Source: Budorcas taxicolor
Taxonomy: Eukaryota; Chordata; Mammalia; Artiodactyla; Bovidae
Reading direction: 5' to 3'
Length of the DNA: 64,000 bases
Assembly (NCBI RefSeq): GCF_023091745.1
Contig: NW_026292661.1
Location: 1,302,001-1,366,000, forward strand
The position numbers and the translations under genes are program-made. This document shows, in pieces, positions 10,301-23,400 of this stretch (position 1 is its first letter; the number at the start of each line of letters is the position of its first letter). Under the pieces are notes generated by a model. It did not search any database. It had not been told where the DNA came from and saw only the letters and a program-made list of their open reading frames with translations.

Positions 10301-12902
10301 TGGGGTGCTTCTGAGTCTCCCCAGGGTAGTCAGGCCTCGTCTCGAGTGGGGGCATGCACGTCCACTTTCCTCCCGAGCTGCAGCAGTAGTGTCACGCTTC
10401 CTGTCACGTGGATCAAGGGATCTGTGGCTTTCCCTCGAGGCTGTCCCTCGAGGCTTTCCCACGAGGCTTTCCCACAGGGCTTTGCCACTTGCCACCTTGG
10501 TGTGAGTCGATCCTCGGCGTGAAAGACGAGCTGGTGAAGGGAAAAGAGGTTCCTCTGGAATGGACTGAGACATCTGGGGGACTCTTGGAATGGTGGCACG
10601 ACCCTGGAGTTCCTCTCGCCGTTCCTGTTGAGAGGGCCTCCTCTTGAGATGCGACGGGAACGCCGGGAACTCTTTCCCGACGAAGCAGGGAAAGGATCCC
10701 TCATCTCGAGCTACGAGGAGGAAACGGGGCTCCTCTGGATATGGGCGTGACCCTCGTGATTCCTCTCGAGTGGAGACGGGTATGTCGGGGAACTTCTTGA
10801 TTTGCACAAAGGGTGTGAAGGACCCTTTCGAAGTTCCAGAGGTGAGGTGTGATCAGCCTCGAGACGCCTCAGCGGAAATGGGCCTCATCTCGCCTGGAGG
10901 GGAGAACCTCTTGGATTTTCTCCAGTTGCGGCAGGTCTTCTCGAGTTACGACGGGGACCACAGGGACCCGCTCTGTTGGCCTCAGGAAAGGCCAGTCCCC
11001 ATGCGAGTTGCTAGGGGACCTCTCGGGATTCCTCTCCCGTCCATGCCGGGGCCTCAGTCCTTGTGTGGAGTCGGGCCCGGAACCTGAGGATTCCTCTCCA
11101 GTGTTGCCATGGATCTTGGGGTGCTTCTGAGTCTCCCCAGGGGAGTCAGGCCTCGTCTCGCGTGGGGGCATGCACGTGCACTTTCCTCCCGAGCTGCAGC
11201 CGTAGTGTCACGCTTCCTGTCACGTGGATCAAGGGATCTGTGGCTTTCCCTCGAGGCTGTCCCTCGAGGCTTTCCCACGAGGCTTTCCCACAGGGCTGTG
11301 CCACGTGCCACCTTGGTGTGAGTCGATCCTCGGCGTGAAAGACGAGCCGGTGAAGGGAAAAGAGGTTCCTCTGGAATGGACTGAGACATCTGGGGGACTC
11401 TTGGAATGGTGGCACGACCCTGGAGTTCCTCTCGCCGTTCCTGTTGAGAGGGCCTCCTCTTGAGATGCGACAGGAATGCCGGGAACTCTTTCCCGACGAA
11501 GCAGGGAAAGGATCCCTCATCTCGAGCTACGAGGCGGAAACGGGGCTCCTCTGGATGTGGGCGGGACCCTCGTGATTCCTCTCGAGTGGAGACGGCTAGG
11601 TCGGGGATCTTCTTGATTTGCACCAAGGGTGTGAAGGACCCTTTCGAAGTTCCAGAGGTGAGGTGTGATCAGCCTCGAGACGCCTCAGTGGAAATGGGCC
11701 TCATCTCGTCTGGAGGGGAGAACCTACTGGATTTTCTCGAGTTGCGGCAGGTCTTCTCGAGTTACGACGGGGACCTCAGGGACCCGCTCTGGTGGCCTCA
11801 GGAAAGGCCAGTCCCCGTGCGAGTTGCTAGGGGACCTCTCGGGATTCCTCTCCCGTCCATGCTGGGGCCTCAGTCCTTGTGTGGAGTCGGGTCCGGAACC
11901 TGAGGATTCCTGTCCAGTGTTGCCATGGATCTTGGGGTGCTTCTGAGTCTCCCCAGGGTAGTCAGGCCTCGTCTCGAGTGGGGGCATGCACGTCCACTTT
12001 CCTCCCGAGCTGCAGCAGTAGTGTCACGCTTCCTGTCACGTGGATCAAGGGATCTGTGGCTTTCCCTCGAGGCTGTCCCTCGAGGCTTTCCCACGAGGCT
12101 TTCCCACAGGGCTTTGCCACTTGCCACCTTGGTGTGAGTCGATCCTCGGCGTGAAAGACGAGCTGGTGAAGGGAAAAGAGGTTCCTCTGGAATGGACTGA
12201 GACATCTGGGGGACTCTTGGAATGGTGGCACGACCCTGGAGTTCCTCTCGCCGTTCCTGTTGAGAGGGCCTCCTCTTGAGATGCGACGGGAACGCCGGGA
12301 ACTCTTTCCCGACGAAGCAGGGAAAGGATCCCTCATCTCGAGCTACGAGGAGGAAACGGGGCTCCTCTGGATATGGGCGTGACCCTCGTGATTCCTCTCG
12401 AGTGGAGACGGGTATGTCGGGGAACTTCTTTTTTTGCACAAAGGGTGTGAAGGACCCTTTCGAAGTTCCAGAGGTGAGGTGTGATCAGCCTCGAGACGCC
12501 TCAGCGGAAATGGGCCTCATCTCGCCTGGAGGGGAGAACCTCTTGGATTTTCTCCAGTTGCGGCAGGTCTTCTCGAGTTACGACGGGGACCACAGGGACC
12601 CGCTCTGGTGGCCTCAGGAAAGGCCAGTCCCCATGCGAGTTGCCAGGCGACCTCTCGGGATTCCTCTCCCGTCCATGCCGGGGCCTCAGTCCTTGTGTGG
12701 AGTCGGGGCCGGAACCTGAGGATTCCTCTCCAGTGTTGCCATGGATCTTGGGGTGCTTCTGAGTCTCCCCAGGGGAGTCAGGCCTCGTCTCGAGTGGGGG
12801 CATGCACGTGCGCTTTCCTCCCGAGCTGCAGCAGTAGTGTCACGCTTCCTGTCACGTGGATCAAGGGATCTGTGGCTTTCCCTCGAGGCTGTCCCTCGAG
12901 GG
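7380..12902. repeat. Shuffled monomers 10-16 derived from the dimer block
   Basis: Monomer 11 (8196) resembles monomers 3 and 5. Monomer 12 (9012) resembles monomer 6 and is preceded by the rare gccgatcctg seen near both 4096 and 8990. Monomer 13 (9828) matches monomer 9 (6564) at a 3264-bp offset, sharing gaagcccggg, gtgcagacgg and gttgtggcagg. The end of monomer 13 with the start of monomer 14 (about 10326-10742) recurs at the end of monomer 15 with the start of monomer 16 (about 11958-12374), offset 1632, marked by agggtagtc, cacgtccac, ctttgccacttgcc and ggatatggg. Monomer 16 has a private cttctttttttgcac in place of cttcttgatttgcac. Here the dimer order is broken up by repeated exchange. 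Confidence 0.75.
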
Positions 12903-15900
12903 TTTCCCACGAGGCTTTCCCACAGGGCTGTGCCACGTGCCACCTTGGTGTGAGTCGATCCTCGGCGTGAAAGACAGGCCGGTGAAGGGAAAAGAGGTTC
13001 CTCTGGAATGGACTGAGACATCTGGGGGACTCTTGGAATGGTGGCACGACCCTGGAGTTCCTCTCGCCGTTCCTGTTGAGAGGGCCTCCTCTTGAGATGC
13101 GACGGGAACGCCGGGAACTCTTTCCCGACGAAGCAGGGAAAGGATCCCTCATCTCGAGCTACGAGGAGGAAACGGGGCTCCTCTGGATGTGGCCGGGACC
13201 CTCGTGATTCCTCTCGAGTGGAGACGGGTATGTCGGGGAACTTCTTGATTTGCACAAAGGGTGTGAAGGACCCTTTCGAAGTTCCAGAGGTGAGGTGTGA
13301 TCAGCCTCGAGACGCCTCAGCGGAAATGGGCCTCATCTCGCCTGGAGGGGAGAACCTCTTGGATTTTCTCCAGTTGTGGCAGGTCTTCTTGAGTTACGAC
13401 GGGGACCACAGGGACCCGCTCTGGTGGCCTCAGGAAAGGCCAGTCCCCATGTGAGTTGCTAGGGGACCTCTCGGGATTCCTCTCCCGTCCATGCCGGGGC
13501 CTCAGTCCTTGTGTGGAGTCGGGGCCGGAACCTGAGGATTCCTCTCCAGTGTTGCCAGGGATCTTGGGGTGCTTCTGAGTCTCCCCAGGGGAGTCAGGCC
13601 TCGTCTTGAGTGGGGGCAGGCACGTGCGCTTTCCTCCCGAGCTGCAGCAGTAGCGTCACGCTTCCTGTCACGTGGATCAAGGGATCTGTGGCTTTCCCTC
13701 GAGGCTGTCCCTCGAGGCTTTCCGACGAGGCTTTCCCACAAGGCTGTGCCACGTGCCACTTTGGTGTGAGTCGATCCTCGGCGTGAAAGACGAGCCGGTG
13801 AAGGGAAAAGAGGTTCCTCTGGAATGGACTGAGACATCTGGGGGACTCTTGGAATGGTGGCACGACCCTGGAGTTCCTCTCGCCGTTCCTGTTGAGAGGG
13901 CCTCCTCTTGAGATGCGACAGGAATGCCGTGAACTCTTTCCCGACGAAGCAGGGAAAGGATCCCACATCTCGAGCTACGAGGCGGAAACGGGGCTCCTCT
14001 GGATGTGGGCGGGACCCTCGTGATTCCTCTCGAGTGGAGACGGCTAGGTCGGGGAACTTCTTGATTTGCACCAAGGGTGTGAAGGACCCTTTCGAAGCTC
14101 CAGAGATGAGGTGTGATCAGCCTCGAGACGCCTCAGTGGAAATGGGCCTCATCTCGTCTGGAGGGGAGAACCTCCTGGATTTTCTCGAGTTGCGGCAGGT
14201 CTTCTCGAGTTACGACGGGGACCTCAGGGACCCGCTCTGGTGGCCTCAGGAAAGGCCAGTCCCCATGCGAGTTGCTAGGGGACCTCTCGGGATTCCTCTC
14301 CCGTCCATGCCGGGGCCTCAGTCCTTGTGTGGAGTCGGGGCCGGAACCTGAGGATTCCTCTCCAGTGTTGCCATGGATCTTGGGGTGCTTCTGAGTCTCC
14401 CCAGGGGAGTCAGGCCTCGTCTCGATTGGGGGCATGCACGTGAGCTTTCCTCCCGAGCTGCAGCAGTAGTGTCACGCTTCCTGTCACGTGGATCAAGGGA
14501 TCTGTGGCTTTCCCTCGAGGCTGTCCCTCGAGGCTTTCCGACGAGGCTTTCCCACAAGGCTGTGCCACGTGCCACCTTGGTGTGAGTCGATCCTCGCCGT
14601 GAAAGACGAGCCGGTGAAGGGAAAAGAGGTTCCTCTGGAATGGACTGAGACATCTGGGGGACTCTTGGAATGGTGGCACGACCCTGGAGTTCCTCTCGCC
14701 GTTCCTGTTGACAGGGCCTCCTCTTGAGATGCGACAGGAATGCCGGGAACTCTTTCCCGACGAAGCAGGGAAAGGATCCCACATCTCGAGCTACGAGGCG
14801 GTTACGGGTCTCCTCTGGATGTGGGCGGGACCCTCGTGATTCCTCTCGAGTGCAGACGGGTATGTCGGGGAACTTCTTGATTTGCACCAAGGGTGTGAAG
14901 GACCCTTTCGAAGTTCCAGAGGTGAGGTGTGATCAGCCTCGAGACGCCTCAGCGGAAATGGGCCTCATCTCGCCTGGAGGGGAGAACCTCCTGGATTTTC
15001 TCGAGTTGCGGCAGGTCTTCTCGAACTACGACGGGGACCTCAGGGACCCGCTCTGGTGGCCTCAGGAAAGGCCAGTCCCCATGCGAGTTGCTAGGGGACC
15101 TCTCGGGATTCCTCTCCCGTCCATGCCGGGGCCTCAGTCCTTGTGTGGAGTCGGGGCCGGAACCTGAGGATTCCTCTCCAGTGTTGCCATGGATCTTGGG
15201 GTGCTTCTGAGTCTCCCCAGGGGAGTCAGGCCTCGTCTCGAGTGGGGGCATGCACGTGCGCTTTCCTCCCGAGCTGCAGCAGTAGTGTCACGCTTCCTGT
15301 CACGTGGATCAAGGGATCTGTGGCTTTCCCTCGAGGCTGTCCCTCGAGGCTTTCCCACGAGGCTTTCCCACAGGGCTGTGCCACGTGCCACCTTGGTGTG
15401 AGTCGATCCTCGGCGTGAAAGACAGGCCGGTGAAGGGAAAAGAGGTTCCTCTGGAATGGACTGAGACATCTGGGGGACTCTTGGAATGGTGGCACGACCC
15501 TGGAGTTCCTCTCGCCGTTCCTGTTGAGAGGGCCTCCTCTTGAGATGCGACGGGAACGCCGGGAACTCTTTCCCGACGAAGCAGGGAAAGGATCCCTCAT
15601 CTCGAGCTACGAGGAGGAAACGGGGCTCCTCTGGATGTGGCCGGGACCCTCGTGATTCCTCTCGAGTGGAGACGGGTATGTCGGGGAACTTCTTGATTTG
15701 CACAAAGGGTGTGAAGGACCCTTTCGAAGTTCCAGAGGTGAGGTGTGATCAGCCTCGAGACGCCTCAGCGGAAATGGGCCTCATCTCGCCTGGAGGGGAG
15801 AACCTCTTGGATTTTCTCCAGTTGTGGCAGGTCTTCTTGAGTTACGACGGGGACCACAGGGACCCGCTCTGGTGGCCTCAGGAAAGGCCAGTCCCCATGT

Positions 15901-17870
15901 GAGTTGCTAGGGGACCTCTCGGGATTCCTCTCCCGTCCATGCCGGGGCCTCAGTCCTTGTGTGGAGTCGGGGCCGGAACCTGAGGATTCCTCTCCAGTGT
16001 TGCCATGGATCTTGGGGTGCTTCTGAGTCTCCCCAGGGGAGTCAGGCCTCGTCTCGAGTGGGGGCAGGCACGTGCGCTTTCCTCCCGAGCTGCAGCAGTA
16101 GCGTCACGCTTCCTGTCACGTGGATCAAGGGATCTGTGGCTTTCCCTCGAGGCTGTCCCTCGAGGCTTTCTGACGAGGCTTTCCCACAAGGCTGTGCCAC
16201 GTGCCACCTTGGTGTGAGTCGATCCTCGGCGTGAAAGACGAGCCGGTGAAGGGAAAAGAGGTTCCTCTGGAATGGACTGAGACATCTGGGGGACTCTTGG
16301 AATGGTGGCACGACCCTGGAGTTCCTCTCGCCGTTCCTGTTGAGAGGGCCTCCTCTTGAGATGCGACAGGAATGCCGTGAACTCTTTCCCGACGAAGCAG
16401 GGAAAGGATCCCACATCTCGAGCTACGAGGCGGAAACGGGGCTCCTCTGGATGTGGGCGGGACCCTCGTGATTCCTCTCGAGTGGAGACGGCTAGGTCGG
16501 GGAACTTCTTGATTTGCACCAAGGGTGTGAAGGACCCTTTCGAAGCTCCAGAGATGAGGTGTGATCAGCCTCGAGACGCCTCAGTGGAAATGGGCCTCAT
16601 CTCGTCTGGAGGGGAGAACCTCCTGGATTTTCTCGAGTTGCGGCAGGTCTTCTCGAGTTACGACGGGGACCTCAGGGACCCGCTCTGGTGGCCTCAGGAA
16701 AGGCCAGTCCCCATGCGAGTTGCTAGGGGACCTCTCGGGATTCCTCTCCCGTCCATGCCGGGGCCTCAGTCCTTGTGTGGAGTCGGGGCCGGAACCTGAG
16801 GATTCCTCTCCAGTGTTGCCATGGATCTTGGGGTGCTTCTGAGTCTCCCCAGGGGAGTCAGGCCTCGTCTCGATTGGGGGCATGCACGTGAGCTTTCCTC
16901 CCGAGCTGCAGCAGTAGTGTCACGCTTCCTGTCACGTGGATCAAGGGATCTGTGGCTTTCCCTCGAGGCTGTCCCTCGAGGCTTTCCGACGAGGCTTTCC
17001 CACAAGGCTGTGCCACGTGCCACCTTGGTGTGAGTCGATCCTCGCCGTGAAAGACGAGCCGGTGAAGGGAAAAGAGGTTCCTCTGGAATGGACTGAGACA
17101 TCTGGGGGACTCTTGGAATGGTGGCACGACCCTGGAGTTCCTCTCGCCGTTCCTGTTGAGAGGGCCTCCTCTTGAGATGCGACAGGAATGCCGGGAACTC
17201 TTTCCCGACGAAGCAGGGAAAGGATCCCACATCTCGAGCTACGAGGCGGTTACGGGTCTCCTCTGGATGTGGGCGGGACCCTCGTGATTCCTCTCGAGTG
17301 CAGACGGGTATGTCGGGGAACTTCTTGATTTGCACCAAGGGTGTGAAGGACCCTTTCGAAGTTCCAGAGGTGAGGTGTGATCAGCCTCGAGACGCCTCAG
17401 CGGAAATGGGCCTCATCTCGCCTGGAGGGGAGAACCTCCTGGATTTTCTCGAGTTGCGGCAGGTCTTCTCGAACTACGACGGGGACCTCAGGGACCCGCT
17501 CTGGTGGCCTCAGGAAAGGCCAGTCCCCATGCGAGTTGCTAGGGGACCTCTCGGGATTCCTCTCCCGTCCATGCCGGGGCCTCAGTCCTTGTGTGGAGTC
17601 GGGGCCGGAACCTGAGGATTCCTCTCCAGTGTTGCCATGGATCTTGGGGTGCTTCTGAGTCTCCCCAGGGGAGTCAGGCCTCGTCTCGAATGGGGGCATG
17701 CACGTGCGCTTTCCTCCCGAGCTGCAGCAGTAGTGTCACGCTTCCTGTCACGTGGATCAAGGGATCTGTGGCTTTCCCTCGAGGCTGTCCCTCGAGGCTT
17801 TCCCACGAGGCTTTCCCACAGGGCTGTGCCACGTGCCACCTTGGTGTGAGTCGATCCTCGGCGTGAAAGA
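12903..17870. repeat. Tandem duplication of a 2448-bp trimer
   Basis: Sequence from about 12.9 to 15.35 kb is repeated about 2448 bp downstream. Shared rare markers are gacaggccgg (12974 and 15422), the early stop-creating ccatgtgagttgc (13449 and 15897), ggggcaggcacg with gtagcgtcac, the acaggaatgccgtg, gaagctccagagatg and cagtggaaatg set (monomers 18 and 21), and ggcggttacgggtc with ctcgaactacg (monomers 19 and 22). The left edge lies between 12902, where monomer 16 has ggtttccc against ggctttccc, and 12974. The right edge lies between 17473 and 17870. Differences between copies are few: for example agggatcttg against atggatcttg at 13558/16006. Confidence 0.85.
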
Positions 17871-19623
17871 CGAGCCGGTGAAGGGAAAAGAGGTTCCTCT
17901 GGAATGGACTGAGACATCTGGGGGACTCTTGGAATGGTGGCACGACCCTGGAGTTCCTCTCGCCGTTCCTGTTGAGAGGGCCTCCTCTTGAGATGCGACA
18001 GGAATGCCGTGAACTCTTTCCCGACGAAGCAGGGAAAGGATCCCACATCTCGAGCTACGAGGCGGAAACGGGGCTCCTCTGGATGTGGGCGGGACCCTCG
18101 TGATTCCTCTCGAGTGGAGACGGCTAGGTCGGGGAACTTCTTGATTTGCACCAAGGGTGTGAAGGACCCTTTCGAAGCTCCAGAGATGAGGTGTGATCAG
18201 CCTCGAGACGCCTCAGTGGAAATGGGCCTCATCTCGTCTGGAGGGGAGAACCTCCTGGATTTTCTCGAGTTGCGGCAGGTCTTCTCGAGTTACGACGGGG
18301 ACCTCAGGGACCCGCTCTGGTGGCCTCAGGAAAGGCCAGTCCCCATGCGAGTTGCTAGGGGACCTCTCGGGATTCCTCTCCCGTCCATGCCGGGGCCTCA
18401 GTCCTTGTGTGGAGTCGGGGCCGGAACCTGAGGATTCCTCTCCAGTGTTGCCATGGATCTTGGGGTGCTTCTGAGTCTCCCCAGGGGAGTCAGGCCTCGT
18501 CTCGATTGGGGGCATGCACGTGAGCTTTCCTCCCGAGCTGCAGCAGTAGTGTCACGCTTCCTGTCACGTGGATCAAGGGATCTGTGGCTTTCCCTCGAGG
18601 CTGTCCCTCGAGGCTTTCCGACGAGGCTTTCCCACAAGGCTGTGCCACGTGCCACCTTGGTGTGAGTCGATCCTCGCCGTGAAAGACGAGCCGGTGAAGG
18701 GAAAAGAGGTTCCTCTGGAATGGACTGAGACATCTGGGGGACTCTTGGAATGGTGGCACGACCCTGGAGTTCCTCTCGCCGTTCCTGTTGAGAGGGCCTC
18801 CTCTTGAGATGCGACAGGAATGCCGGGAACTCTTTCCCGACGAAGCAGGGAAAGGATCCCACATCTCGAGCTACGAGGCGGTTACGGGTCTCCTCTGGAT
18901 GTGGGCGGGACCCTCGTGATTCCTCTCGAGTGCAGACGGGTATGTCGGGGAACTTCTTGATTTGCACCAAGGGTGTGAAGGACCCTTTCGAAGTTCCAGA
19001 GGTGAGGTGTGATCAGCCTCGAGACGCCTCAGCGGAAATGGGCCTCATCTCGCCTGGAGGGGAGAACCTCCTGGATTTTCTCGAGTTGCGGCAGGTCTTC
19101 TCGAACTACGACGGGGACCTCAGGGACCCGCTCTGGTGGCCTCAGGAAAGGCCAGTCCCCATGCGAGTTGCTAGGGGACCTCTCGGGATTCCTCTCCCGT
19201 CCATGCCGGGGCCTCAGTCCTTGTGTGGAGTCGGGGCCGGAACCTGAGGATTCCTCTCCAGTGTTGCCATGGATCTTGGGGTGCTTCTGAGTCTCCCCAG
19301 GGGAGTCAGGCCTCGTCTCGAGTGGGGGCATGCACGTGCGCTTTCCTCCCGAGCTGCAGCAGTAGTGTCACGCTTCCTGTCACGTGGATCAAGGGATCTG
19401 TGGCTTTCCCTCGAGGCTGTCCCTCGAGGCTTTCCCACGAGGCTTTCCCACAGGGCTGTGCCACGTGCCACCTTGGTGTGAGTCGATCCTCGGCGTGAAA
19501 GACGAGCCGGTGAAGGGAAAAGAGGTTCCTCTGGAATGGACTGAGACATCTGGGGGACTCTTGGAATGGTGGCACGACCCTGGAGTTCCTCTCGCCGTTC
19601 CTGTTGAGAGGGCCTCCTCTTGA
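16192..19623. repeat. Tandem duplication of a 1632-bp dimer nested on the trimer
   Basis: Monomers 21-22 (16356, 17172) are repeated as monomers 23-24 (17988, 18804). They share acaggaatgccgtg, gaagctccagagatg, cagtggaaatg, ggcggttacgggtc, gtgcagacgg, ctcgaactacg, ctcgattgggg and ctcgccgtgaaag. Outside the pair the match stops: the end of monomer 20 has acaaggctg and tttctgacg where the end of monomer 22 has acagggctg and tttcccacg. Because it copies the second trimer, this event is younger than the 2448-bp duplication. After it the array returns to consensus-like sequence near 19320. Confidence 0.83.
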
Positions 19624-20435
19624 GATGCGACGGGAACGCCGGGAACTCTTTCCCGACGAAGCAGGGAAAGGATCCCTCATCTCGAGCTACGAGGCGGAAA
19701 CGGGGCTCCTCTGGATGTGGGCGGGACCATCGTGATTCCTCTCGAGTGGAGACGGGTATGTCGGGGATCTTCTTGATTTGCACCAAGGGTGTGAAGGACC
19801 CTTTCGAAGTTCCAGAGGTGAGGTGTGATCAGCCTCGAGACGCCTCAGCGGAAATGGGCCTCATCTCGTCTGGAGGGGAGAACCTCTTGGATTTTCTCCA
19901 GTTGCGGCAGTTCTTCTCGAGTTACGACGGGGACCACAGGGACCCGCTCTGGTGGCCTCAGGTAAGGCCAGTCCCCATGCGAGTTGCTAGGGGACCTCTC
20001 GGGATTCCTCTCCCGTCCATGCCGGGGCCTCAGTCCTTGTGTGGAGTCGGGGCCGGAACCTGAGGACTCCTCTGCAGTGTTACCATTGATCTTGGGGTGC
20101 TTCTGTGTCTCCCCAGGGGAGTCAGGCCTCGTCTCGAGTGGGGGCATGCACGTGCATTTTCCTCCCGAGCTGCAGCAGTAGTGTCACGCTTCCTGTCACG
20201 TGGATCAAGGGCTCTGTGGCTTTCCCTCGAGACTGTCCCTCGAGGCTTTCCCACGAGGCTTTCCCACAGGGCTGTGCCACGTGCCACCTTGGTGTGAATC
20301 GATCCTCGGCGTGAAAGACGAGCCGGTGAAGGGAAAAGAGGTTCCTCTGGAATGGACTGAGACATCTGGGGGACTCTTGGAATGGTGGCACGACCCTGGA
20401 GTTCCTCTCGCCGTTCCTGTTGAGAGGGCCTCCTC
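19620..20435. repeat. Monomer 25, first carrier of the caggtaagg haplotype
   Basis: This 816-bp copy stands between two duplication blocks. It is the first with the linked set gcagttcttctcg, caggtaagg (19959), a ctctgcagtgttaccattgatc stretch in which several bases differ from consensus, and gtgtgaatcgatc. It also has gggaccatcg and ggggatcttc, shared with monomers 34 and 37. Private changes include gcttctgtgtctcc, cacgtgcatttt, agggctctgtgg and ctcgagactgtcc. The haplotype reappears in monomers 31, 35, 38, 47, 56, 60, 68 and 72. Confidence 0.75.
19959..20077 (+). other. Splice-donor-like CAG|GTAAGG with downstream acceptor-like tract
   Basis: A single a-to-t change turns the usual caggaaagg into caggtaagg at monomer position 340, matching the vertebrate 5' splice consensus. 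In the same monomers, ctcctctgcag lies about 115 bp downstream (ending at 20077 here) in place of ctcctctccag, resembling a 3' splice site with a short pyrimidine tract. The donor occurs at 19959, 24855, 28116, 30564, 37906, 45250, 48514, 55042 and 58306. Monomers 42 and 52 belong to the same class by other markers but lack it. Whether any satellite transcript is spliced here is unknown. Confidence 0.3.
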
Positions 20436-23400
20436 TTGAGATGCGACGGGAACGCCGGGAACTCTTTCCCGACGAAGCAGGGAAAGGATCCCTCATCTCG
20501 AGCTACGAGAAGGAAACGGGGCTCCTCTGGATGTGGGCGTGACCCTCGTGATTCCTCTCGAGTGGAGACGGGTATGTCGGGGAACTTCTTGATTTGCACA
20601 AAGGGTGTGAAGGACCCTTTGGAAGTTCCAGAGGTGAGGTGTGATCAGCCTCGAGACGCCTCAGCGGAAATGGGCCTCATCTCGCCTGGAGGGGAGAACC
20701 TCTTGGATTTTCTCCAGTTGCGGCAGGTCTTCTCGAGTTACGACGGGGACCACAGGGACCCGCTTTGGTGGCCTCAGGAAAGGCCAGTCCCCATGCGAGT
20801 TGCTAGGGGACCTCTCGGGATTCCTCTCCCGTCCATGCCGGGGCCTCAGTCCTTGTGTGGAGTCGGGGCCGGAACCTGAGGATTCCTCTCCAGTGTTGCC
20901 ATGGATCTTGGGGTGCTTCTGAGTCTCCCCAGGGGAGTCAGGCCTCGTCTCGAGTGGGGGCATGCATGTGCGCTTTCCTCCCGAGCTGCAGCAGTAGTGT
21001 CACGCTTCCTGTCACGTGGATCAAGGGATCTGTGGCTTTCCCTCGAGGCTGTCCCTTGAGGCTTTCCGACGAGGCTTTCCCACAAGGCTGTGCCACGTGC
21101 CACCTTGGTGTGAGTCGATCCTCGGCGTGAAAGACGAGCCGGTGAAGGGAAAAGAGGTTCCTCTGGAATGGACTGAGACATCTGGGGGACTCTTGGAATG
21201 GTGGCACGACCCTGGAGTTCCTCTCGCCGTTCCTGTTGAGAGGGCCTCCTCTTGAGATGCGACGGGAACGCCGGGAACTCTTTCCCGACGAAGCAGGGAA
21301 AGGATCCTTCATCTCGAGCTACGAGGCGGAAACGGGGCTCCTCTGGATGTGGGCGGGACCCTCGTGATTCCTCTCGAGTGGAGACGGCTAGGTCGGGGAA
21401 CTTCTTGATTTGCACCAAGGGTGTGAAGGACCCCTTCGAAGCTCCAGAGGTGAGGTGTGATCAGCCTCGAGACGCCTCAGTGGAAATGGGCCTCATCTCG
21501 TCTGGAGGGGAGAACCTCCTGGATTTTCTCGAGTTGCGGCAGGTCTTCTCGAGTTACGACGGGGACCTCAGGGACCCGCTCTGGTGGCCTCAGGAAAGGC
21601 CAGTCCCCATGCGAGTTGCTAGGGGACCTCTCGGGATTCCTCTCCCGTCCATGCCGGGGCCTCAGTCCTTGTGTGGAGTCGGGGCCGGAACCTGAGGATT
21701 CCTCTCCAGTGTTGCCATGGATCTTGGGGTGCTTCTGAGTCTCCCCAGGGGAGTCAGGCCTCGTCTCGAGTGGGGGCATGCACGTGCGCTTTCCTCCCGA
21801 GCTGCAGCAGTAGTGTCACGCTTCCTGTCACGTGGATCAAGGGATCTGTGGCTTTCCCTCGAGGCTGTCCCTCGAGGCTTTCCGACGAGGCTTTCCCACA
21901 AGGCTGTGCCACGTGCCACCTTGGTGTGAGTCGATCCTCGGCGTGAAAGACGAGCCGGTGAAGGGAAAAGAGGTTCCTCTGGAATGGACTGAGACATCTG
22001 GGGGACTCTTGGAATGGTGGCACGACCCTGGAGTTCCTCTCGCCGTTCCTGTTGAGAGGGCCTCCTCTTGAGATGCGACGGGAACGCCGGGAACTCTTTC
22101 CCGACGAAGCAGGGAAAGGATCCCTCATCTCGAGCTACGAGAAGGAAACGGGGCTCCTCTGGATGTGGGCGTGACCCTCGTGATTCCTCTCGAGTGGAGA
22201 CGGGTATGTCGGGGAACTTCTTGATTTGCACAAAGGGTGTGAAGGACCCTTTGGAAGTTCCAGAGGTGAGGTGTGATCAGCCTCGAGACGCCTCAGCGGA
22301 AATGGGCCTCATCTCGCCTGGAGGGGAGAACCTCTTGGATTTTCTCCAGTTGCGGCAGGTCTTCTCGAGTTACGACGGGGACCACAGGGACCCGCTTTGG
22401 TGGCCTCAGGAAAGGCCAGTCCCCATGCGAGTTGCTAGGGGACCTCTCGGGATTCCTCTCCCGTCCATGCCGGGGCCTCAGTCCTTGTGTGGAGTCGGGG
22501 CCGGAACCTGAGGATTCCTCTCCAGTGTTGCCATGGATCTTGGGGTGCTTCTGAGTCTCCCCAGGGGAGTCAGGCCTCGTCTCGAGTGGGGGCATGCATG
22601 TGCGCTTTCCTCCCGAGCTGCAGCAGTAGTGTCACGCTTCCTGTCACGTGGATCAAGGGATCTGTGGCTTTCCCTCGAGGCTGTCCCTTGAGGCTTTCCG
22701 ACGAGGCTTTCCCACAAGGCTGTGCCACGTGCCACCTTGGTGTGAGTCGATCCTCGGCGTGAAAGACGAGCCGGTGAAGGGAAAAGAGGTTCCTCTGGAA
22801 TGGACTGAGACATCTGGGGGACTCTTGGAATGGTGGCACGACCCTGGAGTTCCTCTCGCCGTTCCTGTTGAGAGGGCCTCCTCTTGAGATGCGACGGGAA
22901 CGCCGGGAACTCTTTCCCGACGAAGCAGGGAAAGGATCCTTCATCTCGAGCTACGAGGCGGAAACGGGGCTCCTCTGGATGTGGGCGGGACCCTCGTGAT
23001 TCCTCTCGAGTGGAGACGGCTAGGTCGGGGAACTTCTTGATTTGCACCAAGGGTGTGAAGGACCCCTTCGAAGCTCCAGAGGTGAGGTGTGATCAGCCTC
23101 GAGACGCCTCAGTGGAAATGGGCCTCATCTCGTCTGGAGGGGAGAACCTCCTGGATTTTCTCGAGTTGCGGCAGGTCTTCTCGAGTTACGACGGGGACCT
23201 CAGGGACCCGCTCTGGTGGCCTCAGGAAAGGCCAGTCCCCATGCGAGTTGCTAGGGGACCTCTCGGGATTCCTCTCCCGTCCATGCCGGGGCCTCAGTCC
23301 TTGTGTGGAGTCGGGGCCGGAACCTGAGGATTCCTCTCCAGTGTTGCCATGGATCTTGGGGTGCTTCTGAGTCTCCCCAGGGGAGTCAGGCCTCGTCTCG

